Shown here piece after piece: positions 23,601-33,303 of a stretch of DNA of 64,000 nt. Position 1 is the stretch's first letter. Each line of letters begins with the position of its first letter. Source of the DNA: Protula sp. h YS-2021 (taxonomy: Eukaryota; Annelida; Polychaeta; Sabellida; Serpulidae); assembly GCA_949752745.1 (NCBI GenBank), contig OX457024.1, forward strand, positions 54,376,510-54,440,509. Direction: 5' to 3'. A program made the translations under genes and the position numbers. The notes under the pieces were generated by a model. It was not told the DNA's origin. It saw only the letters and a program-made list of their open reading frames with translations, and did not search any database.

Positions 23601-24423
23601 AGGTCCCGAGCAGACGATCGGTCAAGAACGATTTTTCCGGAGAAGAGGGAACAGACATTAAGCTCCACTCCTGTACACTACAAGGGTTATAAACTATGAA
23701 AAAATATGTAAAATACAACTACACACAATCAAAAACGTCTCAAGCAAAAGAAACAATGAAACGAACTGCATCTTAAATGGGCTTTAGAATAAATGGGAAA
23801 ACACATCACATTCGAAACATTATGCATCTCAAATGAACTGTTACTCTAATAAGAACGATCTAGCTTTGACTAATATTCTTACAGATATCCATATCGCTTG
23901 GACATGGTTTCACCAGTCTGGGTTTTGTTACGACGTGAGTGAGATCCCTAATAAAAAGCATTATGAAACAATATACAAAGCTAACACTTCAAATCCTGCA
24001 AGAACATTACACATCAAAACACCACCAATCTTTACATTGAAAGCAGAGCTTACTGGCAAAGTATAAAACACACAAATAAGACGATGCAGGAAAAGAATGG
24101 ACAAAAAAAATTAGTGCCTACACATGGAAGCTGAAAAGAAATATTTAGAACAACGCAAAATTAATAAAAATGACATCACTGCACAACATTAATCCATGCA
24201 GGACAATCTGAAATAGATAGGAAAGTTGCTATAAAAACTTGTGCACTTACCCCTCTTCATAGCCAATGTACTGCACAGTCATGATACCCCCCGAGGCTTT
24301 TGTAACTTTGACCGGCCACCAAACCGCCTTCCTTTGGAACAGGATGATGTCCCCAACCTTGTATTCCTCTATTTCGAGGTGGTGGGCCTTTGGTTGCCTC
24401 TTGAATCCTTTCTTTTTTGGCAT
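14420..24423 (-). CDS. PWWP-C2H2-tyrosine recombinase-like-SANT multidomain protein (interrupted)
   Basis: Predicted spliced gene of about 1,600 residues. Order: PWWP-like module (24.25-24.42 kb); Glu/Ser/Pro-rich region with 23-residue repeats (20.8-21.7 kb); Ser/Thr and basic region; C2H2 finger (near 17.98 kb); C2HC finger (near 17.7 kb); tyrosine-recombinase-like fold (about 16.4-17.5 kb); two SANT/Myb-like domains (15.3-15.46 and 14.45-14.63 kb). Introns are GT-AG and almost all phase 1, and exon lengths agree with that. Seen: the domains, splice sites and matching phases. Known: from memory, invertebrate and fish genomes hold families pairing such fingers with a recombinase-like core. 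Inferred: nuclear, chromatin-bound, transposase-derived. Lesions: TGA at 17,893-17,895 and three single-base slips. It could be a recent pseudogene or carry assembly errors. Confidence 0.75.
14682..15000. repeat. Dispersed repeat, single-unit copy
   Basis: Same head ('gcagtgtgcatagcccacat') and (GACC)n-palindrome tail as 90-885, but only one internal unit. It lies within the last intron of the recombinase-like gene. Confidence 0.85.
15168..15465 (-). CDS. Exon: first SANT-like domain and basic linker (two frame slips)
   Basis: The acceptor is 'attttgcag' and the donor T|GTAAAT at 15,167. The SANT-like peptide LDLSDLEIAAIKDKFHTEIK...CLTNLIKK is in one frame. The basic tail EKHSKKHKVKRRRED...EEPRRRAP is in another. 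Exon length is 298, two short of the multiple of three expected for phase 1 on both sides. One missing A in the AAAAA run at the exon start and one missing base near 15,280 would reconcile everything. Confidence 0.6.
15937..16053 (-). CDS. Exon: acidic/basic linker
   Basis: 117 nt between acceptor 'tttaatacag' and donor G|GTAAGC, phase 1 in and out. It encodes an acidic run (SEDEECQEPEDE) then TATKKRRKPKFE, a plausible nuclear-localisation segment. Confidence 0.7.
16299..18878 (-). CDS. Main exon: C2H2 and C2HC fingers plus tyrosine recombinase-like domain
   Basis: 2,580 nt between acceptor 'tttcatcag' (18,879) and donor CAG|GTAAGT (16,298), phase 1 at both ends. Ser/Thr and basic sequence leads to a C2H2 finger (VCFLCHKPYPKLARHFKQKH), then NERLYRRRLWQALKAKGDF and a C2HC finger (CLYCSAMLSQEYLWKHQLNC). 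The recombinase-like core follows. Counting from Trp at 17,865 as residue 2: box-I Arg 316 in NRKRSGE, box-II Arg 438 in TCLRKHCAT, His 464 in FMRHD, candidate nucleophile Tyr 472/473 in RDYYRLP. The usual box-II HxxR His is Thr. A TGA at 17,893-17,895 splits the frame; both sides share the frame and the family-like order continues across it. Confidence 0.8.
17893..17895 (-). other. In-frame TGA in the main exon
   Basis: The codon is TGA between SLPKDT and NERLYRRR. The upstream 327 codons of the exon and the downstream 531 are otherwise open in the same frame. A single transition from CGA would explain it. Confidence 0.9.
18920..19200. repeat. Dispersed repeat with GACGGACGG tract (intronic)
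   Basis: 'gccatcgtcgaaggc' begins it and 'gaacggacggacggacggac' near 19,127 is followed by 'gaccccttcgggttcacc'. The start word recurs at 33,063, another repeat of this class. Confidence 0.7.
19615..19719 (-). CDS. Exon: Thr/Pro-rich linker
   Basis: 105 nt between a T-rich acceptor ending TTAAG and donor C|GTGAGT, phase 1 in and out. It encodes PKTSPQAVTGGAATVEKLET and continues to PLFLVQ. Low complexity, probably a disordered linker. Confidence 0.65.
19755..19775 (-). CDS. 21-nt micro-exon
   Basis: GTGCTG...ACATCAG lies between acceptor 'gcttgtag' and donor G|GTAAAA. It encodes (S)AADITS and keeps phase 1. It is short, so it rests on splice-site quality and phase alone. Confidence 0.5.
19952..20260. 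repeat. Dispersed repeat, single-unit copy (intronic)
   Basis: Same family and orientation as 90-885 and 14,682-15,000. It ends 'ttccccctgtggggaa'. Confidence 0.85.
20333..20461 (-). CDS. Exon: linker segment
   Basis: 129 nt between acceptor 'ttctacag' and donor A|GTACGT, phase 1 in and out. It encodes GEEEHKPSFKIEVRDSDLAG and continues to VRFIHGSSPE. No recognised domain. Confidence 0.65.
20797..21738 (-). CDS. Exon: 23-residue tandem repeats
   Basis: 942 nt between acceptor 'cataaacag' and donor A|GTAAGA, phase 1 in and out. It starts ETLQTGRKTRASETVFHASP, then eight full and one partial copy of a 23-residue unit (SQSAIEVAAESAESVPQVPD plus three residues; exact 69-nt period, about 21,090-21,660), and ends near DLFQSE. 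The unit is acidic, Ala/Ser/Pro-rich and probably disordered. Because 69 is a multiple of three, several other frames also stay open, including a spurious plus-strand ORF. Confidence 0.75.
21860..22045 (-). repeat. 87-bp tandem duplication overlapping an exon
   Basis: Two copies on the minus strand read FFGKFLSCTVKYFENAQDHF and FFVKFLSCTLKYLEIAQDRF in the same frame, separated by a TGA. The more upstream copy overlaps the end of the exon at 22,014-22,145. Confidence 0.7.
22014..22145 (-). CDS. Exon: acidic segment (3' boundary uncertain)
   Basis: The acceptor 'tttttaatcag' is clear. The peptide is LITQANVETTSDSDVVLMGE then EIPEVKKEIVPKTEKDFF. A weak donor T|GTACAG at 22,013 gives phase 1 (132 nt). 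The frame is also open through a tandem duplication downstream apart from one TGA. Confidence 0.5.
22324..22428. mobile_element. 105-bp hAT-like MITE (intronic)
   Basis: Perfect 15-bp terminal inverted repeats CAGGGTTCATAGCGA/TCGCTATGAACCCTG, flanked by a 6-bp direct repeat AATATA (22,318-22,323 and 22,429-22,434). Non-coding. Confidence 0.8.
22503..22607 (-). CDS. Exon following the PWWP-like module
   Basis: 105 nt between acceptor 'tattttaaag' and donor G|GTGGGT. The phase-1 frame reads KVNKRPTGTYRTVWAHARRK then HALRDHSHLYVALG. The other frames stop within it. The first coding exon ends in phase 2 as written, a one-base conflict at a GGGG run. Confidence 0.6.
23196..23616. repeat. Foldback inverted repeat (intronic)
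   Basis: 'cgtctgctcggga...tggcactgagga' (23,196-23,252) pairs with 'tcctcagtgcca...tcccgagcagacg' (23,560-23,616). The right arm contains its own hairpin around 23,577-23,610. A run of about 16 G lies at 23,515-23,530. Confidence 0.75.
24251..24423 (-). CDS. First coding exon: PWWP-like module
   Basis: The acceptor 'ttttctttcag' abuts ATG at 24,423, so the 5' UTR is spliced. The peptide starts MPKKKGFKRQPKAHHLEIEE, then VGDIILFQRKAVWWPVKVTK, the buried 'xWWP' strand typical of PWWP chromatin readers, then VQYIGYEE. The donor GG|GTAAGT at 24,250 leaves phase 2, whereas the next exon needs phase 1. An extra G in the GGGG run would explain it. Confidence 0.7.
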
Positions 24424-24586
24424 CTGAAAGAAAATGTATATTTTACACACAGATATACTTTTGTTTGTGATAAGGATACATATATATATAGGGCGAATTA
24501 AGACCCAAAAGTAATTCCTGGTTTAAAAGAAAGCACCGTTCCAAAAATGAAACAAATGTTTAAGAACCCCTTTTGGCAAACAATAG

Positions 24587-24702
24587 CAGGGTTCGCGCTG
24601 GGTTCTCAGGAAAGTGAATTAAAATAGGAAAGTGACTCGGTTTGGTTTCTTTTAAAAAAAATGCCCAAAAAGTGAACAAAAACCCCGCCAACGCGAACCC
24701 TG
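24587..24702. mobile_element. 116-bp hAT-like MITE (intronic)
   Basis: Termini CAGGGTTCGCG/CGCGAACCCTG are perfect inverted repeats, flanked by AATAG on both sides. The interior words 'gggttctcaggaaagtga' and 'tgcccaaaaagtg' are shared, inverted, with 25,172-25,321. Confidence 0.8.
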
Positions 24703-25171
24703 AATAGAATATAAAAAAAATGCAGGTGATATCAAAATCTCTCCAAAAAGGAAAAAAACTAGTTGCAACCCTTACACAGCCACTGTATATGGCCTGTTTA
24801 TGCCAGTTCCATGCGAAAGCCGTGAGGTCTACTTTCAAAGAATATATAAACTTTACACACATTGAAACAAAACACAACCCTCTTTAATTATTCCAAAAAT
24901 GCATAGGTAAGCGAAAAAATTCCGCTCCAATTGGACCCCAGGAGAAAGGGTTTAAACAATTTACAAAGATAATCAAACCACTCCTAATCAAGTCCTGATT
25001 GCAGTAATTGACAAAGAACATAGTACAGCCATCTGACTGAATGGAATCAGGATTACAATTAACTACTTTGCACACGAGTCCAGCAAAGAGGTTTAAGCTC
25101 AACATTCGCCGCCCTGCCATATAAAACACAGAGAAATCACACACACAAAAAAAACACACACACACACACAC

Positions 25172-25321
25172 CAGGGTTTGCGTTGACGGGGTTTTTGTCC
25201 ACTTTTTGGGCATTTTTTACGAAATGATTCACTTTTTCGGAACCCACCGAGTCTTTCTGGACCCAATTGATCCATACTTTCCTTTTTTACTCACTTTCCT
25301 GAGAACCCAGCGCGAACCCTG
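25172..25321. mobile_element. 150-bp hAT-like MITE, opposite orientation
   Basis: Starts CAGGGTTTGCG and ends CGCGAACCCTG. It inserted into an (AC)n tract, which also gives the flanking duplication. It is a longer relative of the 24,587-24,702 element in inverse orientation. Confidence 0.75.
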
Positions 25322-25919
25322 ACACACACAAGGGTCAGAAATCAAAGTCGGAACGGGCAATGGGTTTTTAACTTATAGCACGACACTTTCCTCCAAAACT
25401 CTGCCAAAAATAACTCCAAGCTTAGTCTAGCCCTTTCTTTTTACAAAAAAAAAACTGATATAACTGCGCTGCTTGGGAAAAAGAAGAAATACAGCACATA
25501 AGAGGGAGATAACTTTTTCTTGGGGGGTGTCATTTTAATCTCAGCTAACCTGGACTTAAGAGAACTTTGTGAATTAAAGTATAACCATAACCACAATAAA
25601 AAACCTTGCCGTATAATTCATTTCTCATATAGCATTAAAATTACAGAAACAATTTGCGGATTTAAGAAGAAATTAGATCTGAATCCGAAATTTCCAAAGT
25701 CACTCTTATGCAAAAAAATACGGCTTTGAACAGCGTTGTTTTAAACGTGTACGCAATTGTTATTAACAACATTAACAAAGGAAAAAGTCCGGTGAAAGTT
25801 CTCAATTTAGTGAAATATTTCAAAAGTTTCCACCGCAAACATTATCAAAGGTCAAATACCACTTTTACTGCAAAAGAAAAGAAAGACAAATTCAGTGCAC
25901 TTTCACTCTTATTACTTAC

Positions 25920-26050
25920 CTTCAGTATGATATTTTATCCACACAACACTTTCACAATAAACTATCCTTATTTTGGTAAAAAGTTGCGTCTTTCCAGTCT
26001 TGATGGCGCCGAACAAAGGATGCAAGCCACGCTAGCCGGCCCACTAACAT
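25920..26050 (-). other. Probable 5' UTR exon and promoter side of the recombinase-like gene
   Basis: On the minus strand 'ctgaag|gtaagtaataa' is a strong donor at 25,919, and the sequence before it is less AT-rich (for example 'gtggcttgcatcc'). The first coding exon needs a spliced leader, and this is the best candidate. An inverted CCAAT box ('gattggctggc', near 26,285) lies upstream. The start site is not defined. Confidence 0.4.
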
Positions 26051-27159
26051 CATTAAAACCGCGGCATCCGGACACCAAAATAGTTCTAAAATCTCCTTTT
26101 AAGAGCTCATCTTTCAAGCTAAAAACAGTTATGTGATCAAAATTTCACTGTATCTGAACAATAGTAAAACAAAACACACAAAGAAATAAAGAAAATAAAT
26201 ACTTTGATGGGTCTTGTTTTCGCGCGTTAAAATGACTTAATCCCGTCGCATAGAATATGCAGCATTTTCTGAGTTTCAAAGACGCTGATTGGCTGGCAAA
26301 TTCAAGTCTGACATCACTTGCTTGCACTCAATCCATATTCATGCGCATAAGCTGCTGTCAATTAACCATCCCCCATGCATTGCACTGTCTCTCTATCACT
26401 GCTTCCGCAGCACAAGAACCACAATCAAAGAAGGCAAACACATTTTCAAAAGAAATTCAACTTCACACTTTTAATTACGTGCAATGCGGAAGCAAATCTG
26501 AACAATGACTGTCACCAGTGGCGGAAACAAAGGGGGGGGGGGTTCAGGGTTGCAACCCACCCTAAATAATTTAATTTAAGAAGACTTTGCTCCATACAAT
26601 AAGGAAATCAATGGCAATTTATACAATATTTACACTAAGTCTGAACCAAAAGCTTCAGAAAAATGTAATATTGCAGAGTATCCGAACCTCATGTCTTAAC
26701 CAAATAAAAACTACAGCGCGCATGTGTAAGATGTATCCATACAGTTGTAGAAAATTTAAGCGTTTTAAGATCAAAATATAAGCAACAAGATAATAAAGAC
26801 AGTCACTGAGGCATTTTTGGGCCCATCAATTCAAAAACAAAAATTAGAAAACTCTAACCACACGTGCGACAAACACAGCTTATTTTAACAAAGACAACAG
26901 AAAAAAATGTAAAATGTGAAAAATAGTGCGTAAATGTGAGAACCAGCCTACAAACTATTATATTAATCTTCCCCACTTTGAAAACCAAAATTTATCACAC
27001 AATACAAGCATAAAAGGTTGTTCTCTTTCCTTTCAATCGTATAAATTCTGAAATGCAAAGTGTATAAGATTTAAGGCCAACAAAAACTAGATCTTAAAAT
27101 TCCTTTTTTTTAATTCAATGTCACTCAAACAGCACGATATGGAATATCGGGCGTAGGCA

Positions 27160-30100
27160 GCATTTTTGACAATAATGACAATATATCGAGCAGTTACACT
27201 TAGTCCAAACAAAACTCCTCAGAGAAATATAACATTCCAGAGTAAACAGACCCTATCTCTTTACGAAAAAAATAACAAAACGTACACATAAGAGATTTGT
27301 GCACGCAAATGTAGAAAATTGAAGCGTTTTAAGATCATACCACTAATGAAAAGAAAATAAAATCTGTCATTCGCAGCGGTTTTGGGCCCATCGATTCAAA
27401 AGGAAAATGAGAAGATTCTAACCGCATGTATAAATACAGCTAATTTTAACAGAGATAAGAGAAAAATAAATGTATAACGTCGTCTACAGCACATTCATAT
27501 AAACTGTGTAAAATAGCATGCAAATATGAGAAACAGCCTGCAAACTATTATAGTAATCTTCCCCAGTTTGAAAACCGGAATTTACCACACATTACAAGCA
27601 TAAAAAGTTCTTGTTCTATTTTTTTTTCAATTTTATAAATGCTGAATCGTAAATGTGTATCACTTTCATACCAATTAAAACCTTATAACTAGATCTTAAA
27701 AGTCCTCTTTTGTTTAATCCAATGTCACTCAAACAGCACGACATAGAATATCGGGCGTAGCCAGCATTTTTTCAAGGAGTTTGTGAATTTCCGTTGCGTG
27801 ACATTAAAAGTATTGTTTCAAATGTCTCCGCATAAATAACTTGGTTCTTGGGGTAGGTGGGAGTAGGGAGGGGGGTGGATTTAAAGTATATTTGACCCAC
27901 TTTTTCAAGGCAGCCCATATTAATGTTGCGATACCTAAGATTGTTTATTCTAAGGATCCGCTTTCACGATTTTTAAGAATATATTTTTCTTTCTCAAAAG
28001 CAGAAATATCAAGAGGAGACGGGATGGCCTCAAGGATTATGTCATAAACAATAACATTTTCGCTTTCATCAGACCTTGGTCTGCACAATCAGAAAAATAA
28101 TGACGATATATCGAGCAGTTACACTTAGTCCAAACAAAACTCCTCAGAGAAACATAACATTCCAGAGTAAACAGACCCTATCTCTTTACGAAAAAAATAA
28201 CAAAACGTACACATAAGAGATTTGTGCACGCAAATGTAGAAAATTGAAGCGTTTTAAGATCATACCACTAATGAAAAGAACATAAGGTCAGTCATTCGCA
28301 GCGGTTTTGGGCCCATCGATGCAAAAGGAAAAGTAGAAGATTCTAACCGCATGTGTAAATACAGCTAATTTTAACAGAGATAAGAGAAAAATAAATGTGT
28401 GACGTCGTCTCCAGCACATTCAGATAAACTGTGTAAAATAGCATGCAAATATGAGAAACAGCCTGCAAACTATTATAGTAATCTTCCCCAGTTTGAAAAC
28501 CGGAATTTACCACACATTACAAGCATAAAAAGTTGTTGTTCTCTTTTTTTTCAATTTTATAAATGCTGAATGTAAATGTGTATCACTTTCATACCAATTA
28601 AAACCTTATAACTAGATCTTAAAAGTTCTTTTTTTTGTTTAATTCAATGTCACTCAAACAGTACGACATGGAATATCGGGCGTAGGCAGCATTTTTTCAA
28701 GGAGTTTGTGAATTTCCGTTGCGTGACATTAAAAGTATTGTTTCAAATGTCTCCGCATAAATAACTTGGTTCTTGGGGTAGGTGGGAGTAGGGAGGGGGT
28801 GGATTTAAAGTATATTTGACCCACTTTTTCAAGGCAGCCCATATTAATGTTGCGATACCTAAGATTGTTTATTCTAAGGATCCGCTTTCACGATTTTTAA
28901 GAATATATTTTTCTTTCTCAAAAGCAGAAATATCAAGAGGAGACGGGATGGCCTCAAGGATTATGTCATAAACAATAACATTTTCGCTTTCATCAGACCT
29001 TGGTCTGCACAATCAGAAAAATAATGACGATATATCGAGCAGTTACACTTAGTCCAAACAAAACTCCTCAGAGAAATATAACATTCCAGAGTAAACAGAC
29101 CCTATCTCTTTACGAAAAAAATAACAAAACGTACACATAAGAGATTTGTGCACGCAAATGTAGAAAATTGAAGCGTTTTAAGATCATACCACTAATGAAA
29201 AGAACATAAGGTCAGTCATTCGCAGCGGTTTTGGGCCCATCGATGCAAAAGGAAAAGTAGAAGATTCTAACCGCATGTGTAAATACAGCTAATTTTAACA
29301 GAGATAAGAGAAAAATAAATGTGTGACGTCGTCTCCAGCACATTCAGATAAACTGTGTAAAATAGCATGCAAATATGAGAAACAGCCTGCAAACTATTAT
29401 AGTAATCTTCCCCAGTTTGAAAACCGGAATTTACCACACATTACAAGCATAAAAAGTTGTTGTTCTCTTTTTTTTCAATTTTATAAATGCTGAATGTAAA
29501 TGTGTATCACTTTCATACCAATTAAAACCTTATAACTAGATCTTAAAAGTTCTTTTTTTTGTTTAATTCAATGTCACTCAAACAGTACGACATGGAATAT
29601 CGGGCGTAGGCAGCATTTTTTCAAGGAGTTTGTGAATTTCCGTTGCGTGACATTAAAAGTATTGTTTCAAATGTCTCCGCATAAATAACTTGGTTCTTGG
29701 GGTAGGTGGGAGTAGGGAGGGGGTGGATTTAAAGTATATTTGACCCACTTTTTCAAGGCAGCCCATATTAATGTTGCGATACCTAAGATTGTTTATTCTA
29801 AGGATCCGCTTTCACGATTTTTAAGAATATATTTTTCTTTCTCAAAAGCAGAAATATCAAGAGGAGACGGGATGGCCTCAAGGATTATGTCATAAACAAT
29901 AACATTTTCGCTTTCATCAGACCTTGGTCTGCACAATCAGAAAAATAATGACGATATATCGAGCAGTTACACTTAGTCCAAACAAAACTCCTCAGAGAAA
30001 TATAACATTCCAGAGTAAACAGACCCTATCTCTTTACGAAAAAATAACAAAACGTACACATAAGAGATTTGTGCACGCAAATGTAGAAAATTGAAGCGTT

Positions 30101-30860
30101 TTAAGATCATACCACTAATGAAAAGAACATAAGGTCAGTCATTCGCAGCGGTTTTGGGCCCATCGATGCAAAAGGAAAAGTAGAAGATTCTAACCGCATG
30201 TGTAAATACAGCTAATTTTAACAGAGATAAGAGAAAAATAAATGTGTGACGTCGTCTCCAGCACATTCAGATAAACTGTGTAAAATAGCATGCAAATATG
30301 AGAAACAGCCTGCAAACTATTATAGTAATCTTCCCCAGTTTGAAAACCGGAATTTACCACACATTACAAGCATAAAAAGTTGTTGTTCTCTTTTTTTTCA
30401 ATTTTATAAATGCTGAATGTAAATGTGTATCACTTTCATACCAATTAAAACCTTATAACTAGATCTTAAAAGTTCTTTTTTTTGTTTAATTCAATGTCAC
30501 TCAAACAGTACGACATGGAATATCGGGCGTAGGCAGCATTTTTTCAAGGAGTTTGTGAATTTCCGTTGCGTGACATTAAAAGTATTGTTTCAAATGTCTC
30601 CGCATAAATAACTTGGTTCTTGGGGTAGGTGGGAGTAGGGAGGGGGTGGATTTAAAGTATATTTGACCCACTTTTTCAAGGCAGCCCATATTAATGTTGC
30701 GATACCTAAGATTGTTTATTCTAAGGATCCGCTTTCACGATTTTTAAGAATATATTTTTCTTTCTCAAAAGCAGAAATATCAACAGGAGACGGGGTGGCT
30801 TCAAGGATTATATCATAAACAATAACAATTTCTACTTTCAGAAGACTTTGGTGTGTACAA
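27160..30860 (-). repeat. ~924-bp tandem subunits (right array)
   Basis: 'cctgcaaactattatagta' at 27,537, 28,462, 29,386 and 30,309 gives periods of 925, 924 and 923. Units 2-4 are almost identical to each other and clearly homologous to the inverted left units. Confidence 0.92.
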
Positions 30861-31832
30861 TCAGAAAAACAATGGTAATATATCTCGCAGTTACAATTAG
30901 TCCAAACAAAAAACTTCAGAGAAATGTAACATACCAGAGTATACAAACCCTATCTCTTCACGAACAAATAATAAAACGGACATATAAGGGATTTTTCCAC
31001 GCAGTTGTAGAAAATTGAAGCGTTTTAAGATCATACCACCAATGAAAAGAAAATAAAGACAGTCATTCGCAGCGATTTTGGGCCCATCGATTCAAAAGGA
31101 AAATTAGAAGATTCTAAAAGCATGTGCAATGACAGCTAATTTTAATAGAGATAAGAGAAAAATAAATGTATGATGTCGTCTACAGCACATTCAGATAAAT
31201 AACAAGTAAACTGTGAAAAATAGCATACAAATATGAGAAACAGTCTGCAAACTATTATAGTAAACCGAAAAACCGAAATTTACCAAGAATTACAAGCAAA
31301 AAAAGTTTTCTTTCAATTGTAGAAATGCTAATTTGAAAGGTGTGAGACTTTGACGCCAACTGTAGCCTTGTAACTAGATCTTAAAAGTTTTTAATTACAA
31401 TATTACTCTAACAGTAACATTTAATAACGGGTGTAGCCAGCATTTTCTCAAGCGGTTTGTGAATTTCCGCTGCATGACATTAAAAGTGTTAAGTCTATCT
31501 TATTCCTCACATAAAAAACATCTAAGGTTGACGAATCTTTAATATTTAAGAACAAAAAAAATTAAGGCAGTCATACAAGCGATATTAGATCTATCATTGA
31601 AAAAAAAGCAAAGCAATTCTAACCAAATTTACGGACAAACTGAGCTAAGAGAAATAGAGACAAAAGAAAATAAATGTTTAATTATAAGGACCGCAGTTTC
31701 AGGCGAAAAAGAGCAATCTATGAGAAACGCAAGCCATTTCTCTTCATGTTTTGAGGTGTATCCACACTCCTCTAGAAATCATTAGAGGAATTTAAAATTC
31801 AGTCGAATCCAGCCACCATACATTGACAAAAA

Positions 31833-31879
31833 AAATACCACTGTGTGCATACCAAACAGGTATGAACACAGTGGTATTT
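31833..31879. repeat. Hairpin, copy 3 (inverted repeat region)
   Basis: AAATACCACTGTG...GGTATGAACACAGTGG, the counterpart of the 2834-2880 hairpin near the outer edge of the right copy. Confidence 0.8.
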
Positions 31880-32149
31880 AATATCAGTGTTTAAAAATCA
31901 CTACTCGAATAAAGAGAAAGTAAAATTCACAGTTTGGAACCGTTAAAACAAATCAAGTTAAAACATTAACCTAAAAATATATTCAGATCGGCACTTACAT
32001 AAAGGACAATTAATGCCGTCAGTCAAGCATTTTTGGACCCACCATCAGTTCAAACACAAAAAGTAAATTCCAAGAAAAATTACCGCCAAACACAGCTAAT
32101 TCTAATGGAGATAAAATAATATTTTTAACATATATTGTAAAAGAAAGTA

Positions 32150-32758
32150 CAATGGAAATAGCTTAAGCTGTTGATAATTTGAAGTTTAAAAAGGAGGACA
32201 ATGCAAAGTTATAGAAAAGGTACACACACACCGTGAAAAGTAAACCAAGTAAAAGGTTGTAAAAAAACACTGTTTTACAGAAAAATAAACACCATTTATC
32301 ACTTTGCTATACGTTTATGAGCTGCTACAGGGATAACAAGCTGCTAGGACTTGGAAAATTTTGTAAACAAAAAAGGTGACACCCCCCATATCTCATGAAG
32401 TCGCCCAACACGTGCTTTTTCAAGTGTTCTTCATTCATTGGTCGAGAAAATAGGCTCAAACCATGTGGAAACCACTTGATTGGCCAAGTTTTAATTAACC
32501 TGCCATGTGCTCGCTCACGGTGGGTCTCCCCCTATTGGGAAGTGTATAAACTAAAAAAAACCAAAATTTTGCCCCAAAAATACACCAGGCGTTTCTGGAC
32601 ACCCCTCTCATATGAAAGCCCATCTCTCAATATAAATCATGGTTATCATAACTCGGTTTTTGAATGTAGACCCTGGGTTTTGGGTCCGGTTTCACAAAAA
32701 AGCTCCAGTTTCACTTTGAGCTTACGACCACAGGCTCTGACTTCGCCGTGAAGACAGG

Positions 32759-32813
<55 letters not shown>

Positions 32814-33300
32814 CGTAGAAACACTATATGTCTCCCCTTGGTCGGGGAGACATAATGACCTACCTATGATTGAAGTCATGTAGTACTTAGGCTTCGCAAT
32901 TCCGACGAAATTGCGGTATCGGTTACCGCATTTTCTTCATATAATAACATGATATACGACATAGGGAGACTGCATAAAATTAATGCAAAGGGAAAACATT
33001 TTTATTTTGTCACTAGCTATGTCGTTGGTTTTAGATTAACAACAAAAATGAGATATAACAAGCCATCGTCGAAGGCACAACCTCAGCCAGGAACTGACAA
33101 CCAACTCCCACTGTAAGCTTTCAATTTTAAGTCGAGTTCAAAAATAAAACGCCATTGCTGCACATCTACATGATATACATTTTTACTAAGTGAAACCTCA
33201 AAGCAATCCGCATCATAGTTGGAGAGATATGCTGTCGACAAAACAGGGCCTAAAAAAGTGACAGACAGACGGACAGACAAGTCGGAGAACACCCAATCTA
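32150..33300. other. Gene-free stretch with dispersed repeats
   Basis: No gene was recognised. It contains a (CA)n run (32,760-32,810), then 'tctccccttggtcggggaga' (a short palindrome near 32,830) and, from about 33,060, a dispersed repeat ending in 'gacagacggacagacaag'. Confidence 0.6.
32760..32810. repeat. (CA)n microsatellite
   Basis: About 25 uninterrupted CA dinucleotides. Confidence 0.95.
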
Positions 33301-33303
33301 ATA

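Larger units (their letters stand above)
26590..32150 (-). repeat. Right copy of large repeat region (inverse orientation)
   Basis: Reverse complement of the left region: the same hairpin at the outer side (31,833-31,879), the same 'taaatgtttaatta' and 'gggcccatcgat' words, and four tandem subunits of about 924 bp. It starts a few hundred bases upstream of the predicted recombinase-like gene promoter. Confidence 0.8.

Noticed and set aside
23240..23692. 150-codon plus-strand ORF
   Set aside because: It spans a foldback and a poly-G run within an intron, with low-complexity content.
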